A stretch of 64,000 nucleotides of DNA. Origin: Chanos chanos. Taxonomy: Eukaryota; Chordata; Actinopteri; Gonorynchiformes; Chanidae. The position numbers and the translations under genes are program-made. The stretch is from positions 7,260,957 to 7,324,956 of the forward strand of contig NC_044503.1 in NCBI RefSeq assembly GCF_902362185.1. Reading direction: 5' to 3'. Positions 51,570 to 64,000 of this stretch are shown in pieces (the stretch's first letter is position 1; the number at the start of each line of letters is the position of its first letter). The notes beneath the pieces were generated by a model. The model was not told the DNA's origin. It worked only from the letters and a program-made list of their open reading frames with translations, and made no database searches.

Positions 51570-54500
51570 CCACGACAGCCTGGGGTCATCGTACCCGCTC
51601 CTCAAGCTTGGCATCCGGCGGCTGAGTTGGCTGCTCAGCCCAATGGCCATCAGTATCCCAGTCATCCATGGGGTTTTTGCCTTTGGTCTTCATTGAGCAG
51701 GTGGCGTCTGTCTGACTCCATTCTCACTAATAGGTGGTCCACATGGCGCCCAAGCACCTGGCCTCCCAACTCCACCCTGTGTGAGAGAGGACCAGTGCTG
51801 GTGATCACCACCCTGGGTAACCATTTCTTATGACCTATAAAATCCCTTACCCACACTTCTGCACCTGACTCCAGTGCTCTGGTTGGCCTGGTGCTGTTTT
51901 ACCTACTGGTCACACGCTCTTGGTTCTGGAATACTTTGGCTTGAGTGTCTGGTCTTAGCTGGTCCCACCTAGTTCTGACAGGCAGAATAACATCTCTGCT
52001 GGTGACCTACCTGTTGTTGCATGAGGTGTTGATCTGTATGCTGCCAAGAACCTTGATATGCGCGTCATTAGTGATCCTCCTGACCCCACAGTTTTCTTCA
52101 GGGCCCTCTTAACTGTTTGCACAGCTCTTTCAACTAAACCTTTTGTTGCGGGCTTGTAGGGGCAGATGTTATGTGCCTTACACCACTGGATGTCAAAAAT
52201 CCCCTAAACTCAGCACTTGTAAAGATTGCTGCATTGTCTGACACGACCGTGTGGGGAAGACCATGAGTGCTGAACATCTTCCTTAGGTGCTCAACTGTTG
52301 CTGCTAACGTGGCTGTCCGGACAGGGTAAACCTCCAGCCATTTCGAATGCACGTCCACTGCTATCAGGAACATCTCCTCCAGAAATGGACCTGCATAGTC
52401 TAAGTGACTGCGTGTCCACAGTTTGCCAGGCCATTCCCAAGGTGAGACTGGCGCTTGGGGAGGGGCATTATGTACCTGTTGACATGTAGTACAGACTTGC
52501 ACTTTCAATTGTACTTCATTATCCAATCCAGGCCACCACATATGAGCTCGGACTGTTGCCTTCATTCTTGAAATTTCCTGGGTGTGGTTCATGAAGCTCA
52601 TCCAGCAGGGTTTCACAAGCTTGTGGTGGTATCGCAACGTAGAGCCCCCAGAGCAGAATACCATCTTCCATCTGCGTGCCTTCTGAAGAACGGATGTAAA
52701 GCCTCAGCTGGGCAGTTTGCAGGCCATCCCTCTTTGACAAAGCGATACACTTTAGAAAGCACAGGATCCCTAGTAGTCCAGTTTCAGCTGATGGCTGGTA
52801 ATAGGAGCAGTCTGAAGCTGTTTCAATAAGCATGTCATCTCGGCTGGCCTGTGTGTGTCGTTGGACATCTCTAGGAGGGGAAGCCTGTTGAGGCCATCAG
52901 TCTTTGCGATGGAGGGTCCTGGCCTGTATACTGATATTAAGCCAGTAGTAGAGCCCAACATTGAAGGTGTGGTGATGCTGCTAGCTGAATGTTTTTAAGC
53001 TCACCTAGAAGACCCAGTAAGGGCTTGTGATCAGTTTGGATGGTGAACTTACGACCGTACACATATTGGTGGAGCTTCTTCACAGTGAATATTACAGCTA
53101 AAGCTTCTCTCTCAAGCTGAGAGTAGTTCTTTTCTGCTGGCAACAAAGAACAGGACACAAAGCAGATGGGCCTCTCTGAGTTGTCCTTCATCCTATGCAA
53201 CAACACCACTCCAACTCCGTACGAGGAGCCATCACATGTTATGACCAGGGGCAACTGTGGGTCATAATGCACCAGCAGTGTCGATGCTGAGAGTAAGTCC
53301 TTGGACCTCTGGAATGCCACGCACTGCTGAGACCCCCACACCCATTTTACACCTGTCTTGAGGAGGCAATGAAGTGGGGCTAAGACAGTTGATAAATCAT
53401 GAAGAAACTGCCCATCGTAATTAATCATTCCTGCATAAGCCCACAGCTCTGTCACATGTTTGGGCTCTGGGGCCTTTTTGATGGTTCTTACTTTCTTCTC
53501 CAGGGGTTGGAGACCTGTGGCTGATACCCTGTGTCCAAGATATTCAACTGCTGGAGCCATGAGCCATGAATTTGGACTTTTTCAGCCTGAGCCCTGCTAC
53601 CTCTAGTTTTGTTAAGACTGGGTCGAGATTTCGAAGGTGATCTTCGTCTGTCGCTCCCGTGATGAACACATCATCCAGGTACACCACTGTGTGTGGGATC
53701 CTGGCCAGTAAGTTCTCCATTGTCCTCTGAAGAATTGCACAGGCTGATGAAACCCCAAAAGGGAGACGTGAGTACTGGAATAACCCCCTGTGGGTGTTAA
53801 TTGTCACCAGCTTGTGCGAGTCTTCAGTCAGCACCAGCTGTTGGTAGGCATCGGACACGTCTAGTTTGGACTAGCTCCTACCTTCCACCAGTCTGGCAAA
53901 AAGCTCCTCAATTTGTAGCAAAGGGTATTGCTCCAGTTTTGAAGGTAAGTTTGCAGTCAGTTTATAGTTTCCGCAAATCCTGACTGTATTATCTGACTTC
54001 AGCACAGCCACGACAGGTGCAGCCCAGTCTGAGTGTGTCATAGGTTTGATGACTCCTGCAGCTTGCAGTCAGTCTAGTTCCGCTTCAATCTTAGATTGCA
54101 TGACAAATGGCATGGGTCTGGCCTTACAGTAGCGAGGGTGTACAGTCTGATCAATATGGAAATGCACTTCCATCTCTTCTAATCCCCCAAGTTCGTCTCT
54201 GCAGATATCATCATGTTTGGAGAGGACATGCTGCAGCTTGCCATCTGCAACCTTGAGAACTGGCTTGAAAAGTTCTTCCCAGTCAAGTTGCAATACACCC
54301 ATCCAGTTCCATCCCAGCGGATTTGGACCTTGGTTGTGGACTTCCAGCATGCTCAGCTGTGCTCTCTGGCCCTTATAGTGCACATTCACCTCGGTTTTGC
54401 CTTTGACATCAACCTTTTGTCCCGTGAAAGATCTCACTACAACTGCGGACGGCTGCAATGCCAACCCTGGGACTACAGCTTGTGGTCAAGTAAAATGCTC

Positions 54501-54790
54501 CTCCCCTATGACTGTACGAGATGCTCCGGTGTCCAATCCAAAATGCACCGGGCAGTTGTTCAGCTCCACTGTTCCACTACTGGACCGCATGGTTTCTCTT
54601 TCAGCACCATGAGGTAATCAGCCTGCTCCTCCTCTTCCTCTACAGACAATGATGGAGAACACTCTGACATGAGATGAGCTTTCCTTGAGCCCTGTACCTG
54701 AGTTGGCTTGCCTTTGTCCTTTATCTGCTGCCTATACACATGGGTGTTTTGACCCCATTTTGTTTTTACAGTAATGGCACTGAACAAAAA
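51570..54790 (-). mobile_element. Broken Ty3/gypsy LTR retrotransposon, pol fossil
   Basis: Minus-strand fossil in Ty3/gypsy order: an aspartic-protease-like region (DTGASRT) at about 54.4-54.6 kb, reverse transcriptase at about 53.5-54.2 kb with LPFGVSSA and VVYLDDVF, RNase H at about 52.9-53.4 kb (ITCDGSSYGVG), integrase at about 51.9-52.9 kb (zinc-binding region, HLDYAGPF and VVSDNA), and a post-integrase tail. It is broken in several places and no LTR pair was recognised, so it is probably an old truncated insertion. It lies between the polyamine oxidase and slc5a9 copy B. Confidence 0.92.
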
Positions 54791-55414
54791 ATCCTTTTTT
54801 TTTGGTTTACTCTTATGTGTGTCTTTTTAAAACAAACAAGTAAATGCAAGCTTTAAAGAAATATTTTTGGCATTCATAACTTTGTTAAGTAATTTTAAAA
54901 ATCAAAAATCTGAACAATGATGTAGTCAACTGCTCTTAGATAATGAAAAGTGTGTTTGTGGTGAGGTGAGAGTTGAATGTATGGGTTATGTACAAAATCT
55001 GGCAAAGATAAAAAAAATACTGATATAGAGTCACTAACAGATATTATTTTATATTAACATTATATTAATAAATATTAATATGGATTGTACAGTGAATTGT
55101 CATATATTCAATAAGTCGTAAGACAAAGGTCTATATGAGGATTGTTATCTTTTCTTAATAAACTATATTTTCCACTAGCATATTGTGATTTTCAATACAT
55201 AAATTACACGATAATATCACTTCATATTATGTTGACACATAATATAACCTAGCCTACAATATGTCTACAGGCACCTGAAATTCCATACAGAATTCTTAAC
55301 ATACTGCTCTTTGTTTCTTGTGCACACTGTGACCATTTAAAAAAAATCAAAATACTTCTCAATCAATAAATAAAAAGATGCTTTGAATACAGTGAATGAT
55401 AACCCCAGCTAATC
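54791..55414. other. AT-rich 3' flank of slc5a9 copy B
   Basis: About 620 AT-rich bases. It probably holds the 3' UTR of copy B beside 55414. No other element is recognised. Confidence 0.5.
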
Positions 55415-56470
55415 TCAGGCAAAGTAGGCCCAAAGAAACACATTGATGGCAAGAATTATTATTGCATTGGCATCGCACACATGTTTCCAAAGGGGCTCCT
55501 CCTCGATACTGGTGAGTTTCTTTTCTAGAGCTTTCTTTTCCTCTTCAGTCAGTTTGACTTCGGGCTGCTGTGAGAGACCACACACCCACATTCCAAGTTT
55601 CTTCCACATTGGCAGAGTCATGGCCTCCTGTTCTACTGAAGCAACACTACCAGACTCAGAGGTGTCAGGCCTGGGTGAAGCAGCCCAGGGATCTTCCATC
55701 TCCACTCGCTCTTCCTTACTGTTTCTTGTCCACCACGTCAGACGAACAAGCTGAACAAAATGTTTCAGGCTGGATCATTAGTAAGCTCAAATTACTTTTA
55801 GATTATTATATGGTGAAACTGAAACTTAGAATACAAATTTAGCTGACAATTTCTATGTCATGGAACACAAAGTCATGAATGGACTCAGAGGGTATTAAAA
55901 TGGAGAATTTTCCACGTGTCATCACTGATCTCACAATACTTTAAATATGTCGGAAGAGTAAAACAGGATATTAAAGTCAAATATTTTATAATGTCAAGTC
56001 ATTCTTACATGTTGCGGTGGAATAGGAGGTGTGCAGAGGCTGACAACAGTGATGACCATGACTGTTAGGGCAAACAGAATGATGGCAAAGTACAGATAGT
56101 GAACATCTTTCAGCACGGCAGGTCGGGGGTCCGGCTGACCACAGGATGGAAAACCATATGCAAACTCCATGATCATCCGTACTGCTCCCACCACCAGACC
56201 CACGATCAGACCCCAGAAAGCTCCCTGTGGTCACATGACGTGAATTAAACAAAGAACTTGAATGTCTGACCAACAGAGTAACACTTATGTATGAATCTCC
56301 CTAGATAAATCAATAAAGTTATGAATGGATTACAAAAACTAGTTAGTCTTTTAATTCCAGGCAATATATAGCTAAAGCACTGTTTGATATCTCTAATGAA
56401 CTATGATATTTTCACCCTTACAATACACCGACATAATCTGAGGTGGATTAGGACATCAGTATTTTCTAAG

Positions 56471-56517
<47 letters not shown>

Positions 56518-57072
56518 CACCTCCTCATTCACACGCTCCCAGAAAATGGCCATGAGAAACACTGCGGTGACAGGTGGGGCCAGGTAGCTGGTTATGGACT
56601 GCATATAGTCGAAAAGCTGTCCCCCGCTGGCTGACTGGATGATTGGGATCCATAAGATACTCACGACCACCAGCACTAAAATAAACACTCTACAGATATC
56701 CAACAAAACAGAAAACGAAAAACTCCACTCATTATTGTACATCATGCAGTGTATAAATACAGAATTAAAGCTGTTTTTATAGCACTTAATTTAGCAGAAC
56801 ATCAAGACGAAAATACTTTTTTTTTTCTAAAGAAAAAAACTTAATCTTTTTTATTATGTATTTTCATGCTACTGTTAGTAGACCAAGAGCTGAGTTACAG
56901 CCTACCTCCCAACAATCATGAGTTCTCCTTCAGACGCGTGCCGTCGGAAACGCTGCCATATGTCCATAGTGAAGAGTGTACTGCTGCTGTTGAAGATGGA
57001 GGTGAGGGAAGATACGAGAGCAGCCATCATTACTGCAATCATCAACCCTCGCAAACCTGGAGCGCGCACACA

Positions 57073-57120
<48 letters not shown>

Positions 57121-60100
57121 AGAGGGAGAGAGTGGGATTAAGAATGAAAACTGACCACAAACAAATAAAAACTAGGGAAATGCTTTTGTTATTATTCATG
57201 ATGTATTTGTTTAATCGTGTCTTACCCACTGGCATGAGCTCTACTACTAGTTTTGGGTAGGCAATGTTGGAACACCCTACAGTAGATCCACAGATACTGC
57301 TGCATTCCTCAGGAACCACGCAAGCCACCTCATCTGGGATGTTGAGATACCCAATGTTAATGAGATTAATGACTGTCAAAATTTATGGATGACCTTGATA
57401 TTTGTTGTGAAATATTGAACACGCACTTGGGAAAAGTATTCTGCTAATCATGCCAGGGAACACAATCAGGAACATGGGTAGAAGTTTCAGGTAACCTCCC
57501 ATAATCGATCCACCTTTGGCATGAGACAGATTTTTGGCTGCAATAGATCTTTGGACCATCACCTGCATGTTACAAAAGCAGGAAAAAACAAAGATATTTA
57601 AGATGCACGAGTAACCTTAAAAACAGATTCACGCACTTTTGGGGATGGCAACATGTTTCACCTCAGAATCCACATTAAAAAGTATGTGTCAGTATTTAGA
57701 TGTTTTAAAAAACAGTACACTTTTGGGGAGATTGGGAATATTTCTCAGACACATTAACACGATTAGAATGAATAGCAGAGAAAATGAAAACCGAACGTAA
57801 AAAGCTCAGAAAGGCAGCCATACATGCCGTTAATGTTTCTGTTTAAAATTGTTGCTCATGATACATTTTTTAAATAGTTGTCTGTCTTTTAGTAACTATC
57901 ACAGTACAGTGACCAGTATTCTTAAGCATCAACCATATCTCTTTCTACCAAATTACAGAAAGGAGCAGAAAAGGTCAATGGCCCACCTGGTCAGTACACC
58001 AGACCCATGTGGCTAAAATAGTGAGGCCAAAAATGAGACCAGGCCAGGGCAGGTCCCCAGTTATTGGGTCTCTGAGCATGTGGAAGGCATCAGATCGAGG
58101 GATGTGACATGTCGTGTTAGGAACAGTGAGAGCTGGCATTGCGTTTTCATACTTCTCCAGCAAACCTTCATACCAGCCCACTTTGTCAAAAGCTACAAGG
58201 GGAAAACAGATACTTAATGATTTATATCTTCTTAAGGAGCAGATTCCTGGAATCACTATGGTACATCGTGTAATATCGTCTTATATGAAAGCCCCATCTG
58301 TTTTACTAAGAACACTCAGTCCTGCCATGTTGGATTCAAATATAAAGCTAACATCTACAAGACTGTATCAGTTGAATCAGACATGTTTGAGCAAGGGTGC
58401 ATTAATGATCTGTAGACTGCTTTTTAAGACGACAGTTTTGTTACCTCAGATCTAACATAGCACTTCAACAAATTCTTCTTACTTGATTGACACAGAGCAT
58501 TAGATCTAACAGAGAGAGCACTAAACAAATTAAGAATTTTGGTATCAACATCAAAAAGTGACTCTAAAGAAGATGAAGATGTACCTATGAACATGACAAC
58601 AATGGCTCCAATTAATATGATGAGTGCCTGTAACGCGTCTGTGTAGATCACAGCTGTCAGCCCACCTAGAAGCATGAAACCAGTGGAGATTGTCAAAGTA
58701 CTTTAGCAGACAAACAATAATCCTCATTATTGTACTGTAATTTCAAATCTTTAATTAGAATGCACTGAAGGATGGAACTGTTTGTACCGGCTATGGTAAA
58801 CACAGCAGTCACCAATATGAGTGCTACAGTGGACAGATAGAGATTCCATCCCAGGGAGATTTGAATGAATAAAGCTCCAGAGAAAAGATCCGTCTGAAAG
58901 AGAATCATAGAGTAAAGCTATAGTGACAGTTTTAACTTGCGTTGTGCATTTTATTAAACCTCATCCAAAACGTACGCAGACATGCGCATTTGTCAGCTAT
59001 AATATAAAGATATTTTATAAACAAAACAAGATGCAAATTTGGACGTTCTTTGAGACTGATGGCAATATGCATGGTAATGGATCACAGTGTGCTTTCTCAG
59101 TCTTACTGATATCTTGGTGAAGATGTACAGGACGAGAGAAAGGACACTCATGTAGATTCGGATGCGCTGTCCCCCAAATCTCTTCCTCAGATACTCTGGC
59201 ATGGTGACCACTCCGGCAGTGATATACACAGGCACAAAGATCCATGCCAAAGCGATGAGGACCCAGGTTGCCTGTGAGAAATGTTATCAGTGTGTCTTTG
59301 CCTCCTTGCTCATTTTCTACACCGCACTCTCTAAATGAGAACTGTTTAAAAAGTTTGACAACAGTGAAGGTTGTATATATTCAATTAGTTACTATAAATA
59401 TGTGTGGGACATAGCTTTGCTTACGTTCCACTCAAATCCGCCAACGGCAATTCCTGCTGCTGCTCCAGTCCCCGCTAATCCAATGAACAAGCCACTGCCC
59501 ACATTACTGGCCAACAAAGAGGCTCCAATCTGGGAGACAGGTACACAACAATGGGTAACTATTTCTTAGTCCCTCCCCTTAATTTTTTTATTTTGCCCTT
59601 AAATTTTTCCATACATTAATATTCCTGCCTGGAGTAATAAAGGTACTTGGACTTCCATCCCACATATCTATGATTTATCAGATCTGGCATGACGTCTTTT
59701 CCTCTCTCTTTTGGCTTTTGGCCATCCGATGCATTTGAAAAATGGAAAATTATTCCCTTGTATTCAAGGAAAAAAAGCATCTGTTTATATGTGACTATAG
59801 TCTTAAAAATGTTTTGTTTTGGAGTTAAGAGTTGATAAAAAAAAAAAAACAGTGAAAATTCAAATCAGAACCTTTCCCAACAAGCATTGATTTGGTATGA
59901 TACTGTAATGCTCTAATCATTTTTTAAAAAATCATTTTAAACCATGCTTCTATGTTTTATTGCAATATCATCAACTTCTCTTCTGGAACAGACGTTTGGA
60001 CATGTTTAAAGTGACTTCATGCGTTGAAACAAATAGCAAAGAACAACATCTGTTCATACACCTCTTATTTTATACATATTGCTTATTAAGGAGAAAGTAA

Positions 60101-61566
60101 TATTTTTTTTTCCAGGCATTAATATCCTTGCCTGGGCGATAGGTACACAACAATGGGTAACTATTTCTTAGTCCCTCCCCTTAATTCTTTTCTTTATTAT
60201 TTTGTCCTTAAATTTTTCCATGCATTAGTATTCCTGCCTGGAGTAATAAAGGTACTTGGACTTCCATCCCACATATCTATGATTTATCAGATATGGCATG
60301 GCGTCTTTTCCTCTTTCCTTTGGCTTTTGGCCATCCGATGCATTTGAAAAATAGAAAATGATTTCCTCATATTCAAGGAAAAAAGCATCTGTTTATATGT
60401 GGCCGTAGACTTAACTGTGTTTTGTTCTGGAGTTAAGAGTTGATAAAAAAAAAGTGAAAATTCAAATGAGATGCTCGGCCCACAAACACTGATTTGATAT
60501 GATACTGTAATACTCTAATCATTTAAAAAAAAAAAAAAAATTTCAACCATGCTTCCATGTTTTTATCACCAACTTCTTTTCTGGAACAGACTTTCAGACA
60601 TGTTTAAAGTAACTTCATGTGCCGAAACAAATAGCAATGAACATCATCTGTTCATACACTTCTTATTTTATAAACATTGATTATTACTTCACTGGAGTCA
60701 ATTAAAGGAGGAAATGCCTCTTTAAAAAGCTATTTTCATGATTTCATCATTTTGAAAGTAGAAAGTGTTCATGAAAATGAATAACTGGAGAATATCTGGA
60801 GAAAAAAACTCTGAAGAAAACAATGTCCTCAGCTCTGTGTTTTGGCACATTATTCATCATTTAATTCTTTGAATTTCTTGAAATCTTTATTTTGCTACTG
60901 TAAATCACATTAAGCTAACTTTCTCTATGAAATGTTAACAAAGTCAGTGACAAAAAGGTGAGGACATATACCACTGTTTTGGGGGCTTTCTGAAACACAT
61001 TTTGACTAATTAAAGTGCAGCTCTGCATGTGAAAGGCAAAATAGTACACTGAACAGAGAAGGGACAACTTACCGGCCACCATGTCATGGATCTGCCAGCT
61101 AAGAAGTATCCCCCCACTGTCCCACGGTTGGCTCTGATAGAGGACTATAACAAAACAGACATACAGACTCACTGGAATGCTGAATTCTTAACTATGAGAA
61201 AAGTCCATTGAATATGGCATTTAGACATTTACATTACTGTCTGATCATCTAATACTGAACTGTATGCATGCAAAACATCCCAATGCACATAGTGATAAAG
61301 TGCAGACTGCTCCATACGTCTTGACTTTGTAGTTTTTAAAGCAGGAACCATTTGAGAATCATCAGTTTAATCATGCACCCAACAACAGGGAAGAGAAAGA
61401 AAAAAAAAAAGGAAAAAAAAAAAAAGAAACCATGTCTTACCCATATTCCCACGGCAAAAACAAAAACGAAGTAGACCACAATGACGGCAATGTCACCAGC
61501 TTCCAAGACGAGCCTTGAAGTGGTTTCAGGCTGTGCGGTGCCTGTCACGGCAGGTGCGACAGTCAT
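55415..61566 (-). CDS. slc5a9: slc5a9-like sodium/sugar cotransporter, copy B (complete, 13 exons)
   Basis: SGLT4-type symporter, tandem paralog of copy A. Exons: 61441-61566, 61073-61144, 59425-59529, 59107-59271, 58788-58893, 58585-58665, 57987-58192, 57427-57562, 57226-57333, 56906-57056, 56521-56689, 56009-56224, 55415-55750; 658 residues in frame. Motifs: [17 protein letters not shown] (the same as I recall for human SLC5A9), [61 protein letters not shown], and the C-terminus [15 protein letters not shown] then NVFLWAYFA. Copy B keeps the SLC5A9 consensus at TM1, so it looks like the more conservative copy. Exons 9-10 and the intron between them are nearly identical to copy A. A 21-unit (GT)n tract lies directly beyond the exon 11 donor. 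Confidence 0.94.
56475..56516. repeat. GT microsatellite at the copy B exon 11 donor
   Basis: About 21 GT units on the plus strand. In the transcript this is a (CA)n tract starting a few bases after the donor of exon 11; CA-rich intronic elements are known hnRNP L binding sites. Confidence 0.9.
59541..60690. repeat. Tandem duplication of about 600 bp in copy B intron 2
   Basis: The segment starting GTACACAACAATGGGTAACT at 59541 recurs at 60143, an offset of 602. Similarity continues to about 60685 (roughly 90 percent by eye, with small indels in A runs). The unit contains no exon. Confidence 0.9.
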
Positions 61567-61611
61567 TTTGAGAATGGTATAGAAACAAGTTTGAGTGTGG
61601 TGACAACCTCA

Positions 61612-61690
61612 GACTTCGTCAATTATTAAACATGCTCTTATCAAAGGGGTGAAGAATTCACCCTATCAGTGACATATAAACCAGAAACCA
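61612..61690 (-). promoter_or_regulatory. Conserved proximal promoter block of slc5a9 copy B, HNF1-like site
   Basis: Closely similar to 41655-41735 upstream of copy A. The core GTCAATTATTAAA (61618-61630) matches 11 of 13 positions of the HNF1 consensus GTTAATNATTAAC. TTATCAAAG follows as in copy A. A TATA-like TTTATATG lies farther upstream, near 61675. Confidence 0.55.
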
Positions 61691-61816
61691 TGCATAAAAC
61701 TACACTTTACCCTCATATACAAGGTTGGTCGCTATCAAAAACATCCATCTCTCAAATGAATTGTGTGAATGATTTATTTGTGAGCAAGATATGAGTCATT
61801 CAAAACTCATCTAGAC

Positions 61817-61942
61817 CAGGGGTTTTCAACTTTTGTTGTGTCCCCCCCCCCCCTTTTTCATTGTACTTGCCAGTTTGCGCTTAAAAATCTCCTAATCTTG
61901 CACCCCCCCTTGACAGGTGCTCACACAGGTTGAACACCCCTG
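61817..61942. mobile_element. hAT-type MITE (126 bp)
   Basis: Terminal inverted repeats CAGGGGTTTTCAAC and (inverse) CAGGGGTGTTCAAC, 13 of 14 identical. They are flanked by a perfect 8-base target-site duplication ATCTAGAC (61809-61816 and 61943-61950). Non-coding, with an internal C run. Confidence 0.9.
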
Positions 61943-62122
61943 ATCTAGACAGTGTAACAAAAGGCTATCATACAGCATTTTTTGTGGTTTTAGTTTGAAT
62001 GTGCAAAGGTGTTTCTGTATACAGTCCTCCAGAAAAGAAGTGAATTCCTGTCTACTTTAAGTGGACCAAGACGTGAAAGACAGAGAAACAGCCCATTTAC
62101 CTCCATCCCTAGTCTACTACAG

Positions 62123-62307
62123 CAGTGGTTCTCAGTTCCAGTCCTGAGGACCCCCTGTCCGGCACTTCTTTGTTTTAACTCTTCATTATCACAGTTAATT
62201 GAGTTAATGAAAGGCTTGATGATTAATTGATCAGTGGAATCAAGTGTGTCGGTACTGAATTAAAATGCAGGATAGGGGGTCCTCAGGCCTGGAGTTGAGA
62301 ACCATTG
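62123..62307. mobile_element. hAT-type MITE (185 bp)
   Basis: Ends CAGTGGTTCTCAGTTCCAGT and, inverted, CAATGGTTCTCAACTCCAGG, extending about 33 bases with few mismatches. The flanking 8-mers TACTACAG (62115-62122) and CACTACAG (62308-62315) differ at one base. CAGTGGTTCTCAA ends are typical of hAT elements found throughout fish. Confidence 0.9.
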
Positions 62308-62382
62308 CACTACAGCATGAAGACCAAAGTGCTTGTGCTAAAAGGTGTTCTGAAAACCAGTGAACTGAGGTCCACAGTGATC

Positions 62383-62458
62383 GGAGTTCAGTTCACCTTC
62401 AGAGTGGACTGAATTCAGTTCACCGTCAGAGTGGTTTGAGTTCAGTTCACTTTCAGCG
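62383..62458. repeat. 27-bp tandem repeat, about three copies
   Basis: Three units of the form GAGTTCAGTTCACCTTCAGA plus GTGGACT or variant. Intergenic. Confidence 0.85.
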
Positions 62459-64000
62459 GAGCACTTAATATCACTGGTGGATACACATAGAAAACGTATT
62501 TTTAGTAACAGCATGCAAGTCATTACAGAATATACTAAATAAAAGCCTGTATCTGAGACTGTGCAAATACAAATAATGAAGCGCTATATTTAGTTCAGGC
62601 TCTTTCCCAATTTAGCCCTGCTCAGATAACAGCGACATTTAAAATGATTGCGGTGATTTTATTGTAGTTCTCTAGCTCTGTGCCTGTGGAAACACAGTTT
62701 GAGTGAAACCTCAATAAAACACCACATTATGAACTTTATGGAGGCACATTTACAGTAGTTGCTTAAGATGACCACAAGGGGGTGGAAAGTGATTAGGCAT
62801 TTGTCTGGTTGCTCGGATGCACAATTGAAATGTTATCACCAAGAAAATTTTCACTTTGAAAACATTTTTAAAACTTTCACTTCAATAAGTGAAAGTTGTG
62901 TCTGTGTTAGAAATATGAGTCATTCTGTAATTTGGGGTTCATTCCACGTTCATTGATAATTATATTTATTCTAACTATTTTCTTCAAAAATATAATATCT
63001 TACCTATTAATGGAAAACATCTTATAATATCACACAAACACTATGTGTCCTATGCTTTATTTAGCTTGAAATTTGTCATGATGTTCCTAAATTGAAGGCT
63101 TTTGCTATGTCAGTTTTTCAGTTGAGGGTGTCTTGGTTTCAAAATAATGAATAAAAACCATTAAAGTCAACAACAGCTATTTTTATTTCAAAAGTGTAAA
63201 TACTAAAGATTTTTTTAAAAATTGATTTTCTCATTTAAATAATTTAAATATCTTAATTTATCAGTGTCTGCACAACTTCTGTCAACTATGTTATTAACTC
63301 CCCCCTGCCACTCAAAAATGGTTTGTGCCAATACCACGTGACCAGCATCACATAATGTCATTTTCCCGTGTGGTAGACATGCTGACCACCCTGTGGTTAC
63401 TGTGCTCTCATTTTTCTTCAATATTTTATCTATAATGGCACATTGTCAAAGAGTATATTAATTAACTGCCAATTGTGTGGGGAATGACAGGCCAAGACCC
63501 AATCGCAGACCCAGTAAGATAAACCAAGTTTTATATGAAAAATCAGGCAGCAATCTCAAAACAAATCCAATCCACGGAGCTGACAGGAACAAATAGAAGC
63601 GCATGGCATTATCAAACACAAACAAAAGCACATGGCATGAAAATACACAGAATGGCCAGCAGGGCGGCCAAAAGTCACAGTCCTGGTAGGAGTACTGGCA
63701 TTTTGTTGCATACATTGTTATGGTTTACATTTTTTTAAATTATTTAATTATTGTTTTTTAATTCAATTAGATGTTCAAATTTGACATTAACCTGTTCAAG
63801 AAAATGAGGTGTGGTCAGCCAGACAAGGCCTACTACTGAAATTATGGGTCAAAATAGGTAAATTGTCAACTATGTTACCTGTCAGCTACGTTACCAAGAA
63901 GTCTACATTATCAGTCATCATGATCACAGCATTATCATTATCAGTTTACATATGTCACAACACACATTATTCATATGGGCACACTTTCCCTTTCTCCCTC

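Larger units (their letters stand above)
61567..64000. other. Intergenic region upstream of slc5a9 copy B
   Basis: Contains the copy B promoter block, two hAT MITEs and the 27-bp repeat. The rest is AT-rich; 63470-63690 has the look of a dispersed repeat but I cannot name it. No gene was recognised up to the right edge. Confidence 0.55.

Noticed and set aside
50895-51833. 312-codon plus-strand ORF
   Set aside because: Leu/Phe/Ser-rich translation of a polypyrimidine tract, running antisense into the gypsy fossil; no domain, no splice or family support.
63458-63715. 85-codon hydrophobic minus-strand ORF
   Set aside because: Resembles dispersed repeat sequence; no start context or family match.

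Overview
The window is nuclear DNA of a ray-finned fish, very probably a teleost. The evidence is compact multi-exon vertebrate genes with GT-AG introns, many CA and poly-C/G tracts, short hAT-type MITEs, fish-style LINE tails and a Ty3/gypsy fossil. No bacterial or plasmid-like structure was seen. Every host gene found lies on the minus strand. In transcription order, from high to low coordinates, they are: slc5a9 copy B, a polyamine-oxidase gene, mrpl55, slc5a9 copy A, gclm, the snoRNA host gene gas5, tor3a, a calreticulin gene, and the 5' part of eps15, which runs off the left edge.

Layout: 1-10.6 kb holds the first 12 coding exons of eps15 (three EH domains), with a large minisatellite abutting exon 9. 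12.7-16.1 kb is a complete nine-exon calreticulin with a perfect ER-stress element upstream. 18.2-21.6 kb is a complete six-exon tor3a. 22.2-25.3 kb is a GAS5-type host gene with eight recognisable box C/D snoRNAs. 29.5-33.3 kb is a complete seven-exon gclm with an antioxidant-response-like element upstream. 33.8-41.6 kb and 55.4-61.6 kb are two slc5a9-type sodium/sugar cotransporters with identical 13-exon structures (658 residues each). Between them lie mrpl55 (42.0-42.8 kb), a seven-exon polyamine oxidase (43.8-46.6 kb), a gene-poor stretch (46.6-50.7 kb), a polypurine tract and a broken Ty3/gypsy pol fossil (51.6-54.8 kb). 61.6-64 kb is intergenic with two hAT MITEs.

The genes do not form one pathway. 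Calreticulin and tor3a products act in the ER, gclm makes the regulatory subunit for glutathione synthesis, eps15 acts in endocytosis, and the slc5a9 pair are membrane transporters. From memory, most of the human counterparts (EPS15, SLC5A9, GCLM, TOR3A, GAS5, MRPL55) map to chromosome 1, so this looks like a conserved vertebrate linkage group.

Most interesting are: (1) a gene-conversion tract between the two slc5a9 copies that includes intron sequence; (2) different residues in the predicted sugar pocket of the two copies; (3) a minisatellite at the eps15 EH2-EH3 linker that stays open in frame and supplies repeated phase-0 splice donors; (4) the GAS5 snoRNA cluster with a duplicated SNORD80-like unit; (5) stress and tissue-specific promoter motifs matching the known biology of calreticulin, gclm and slc5a9. 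I saw no wholly new biological system. Exons were assigned by eye from splice consensus, frame continuity and remembered family sequences.
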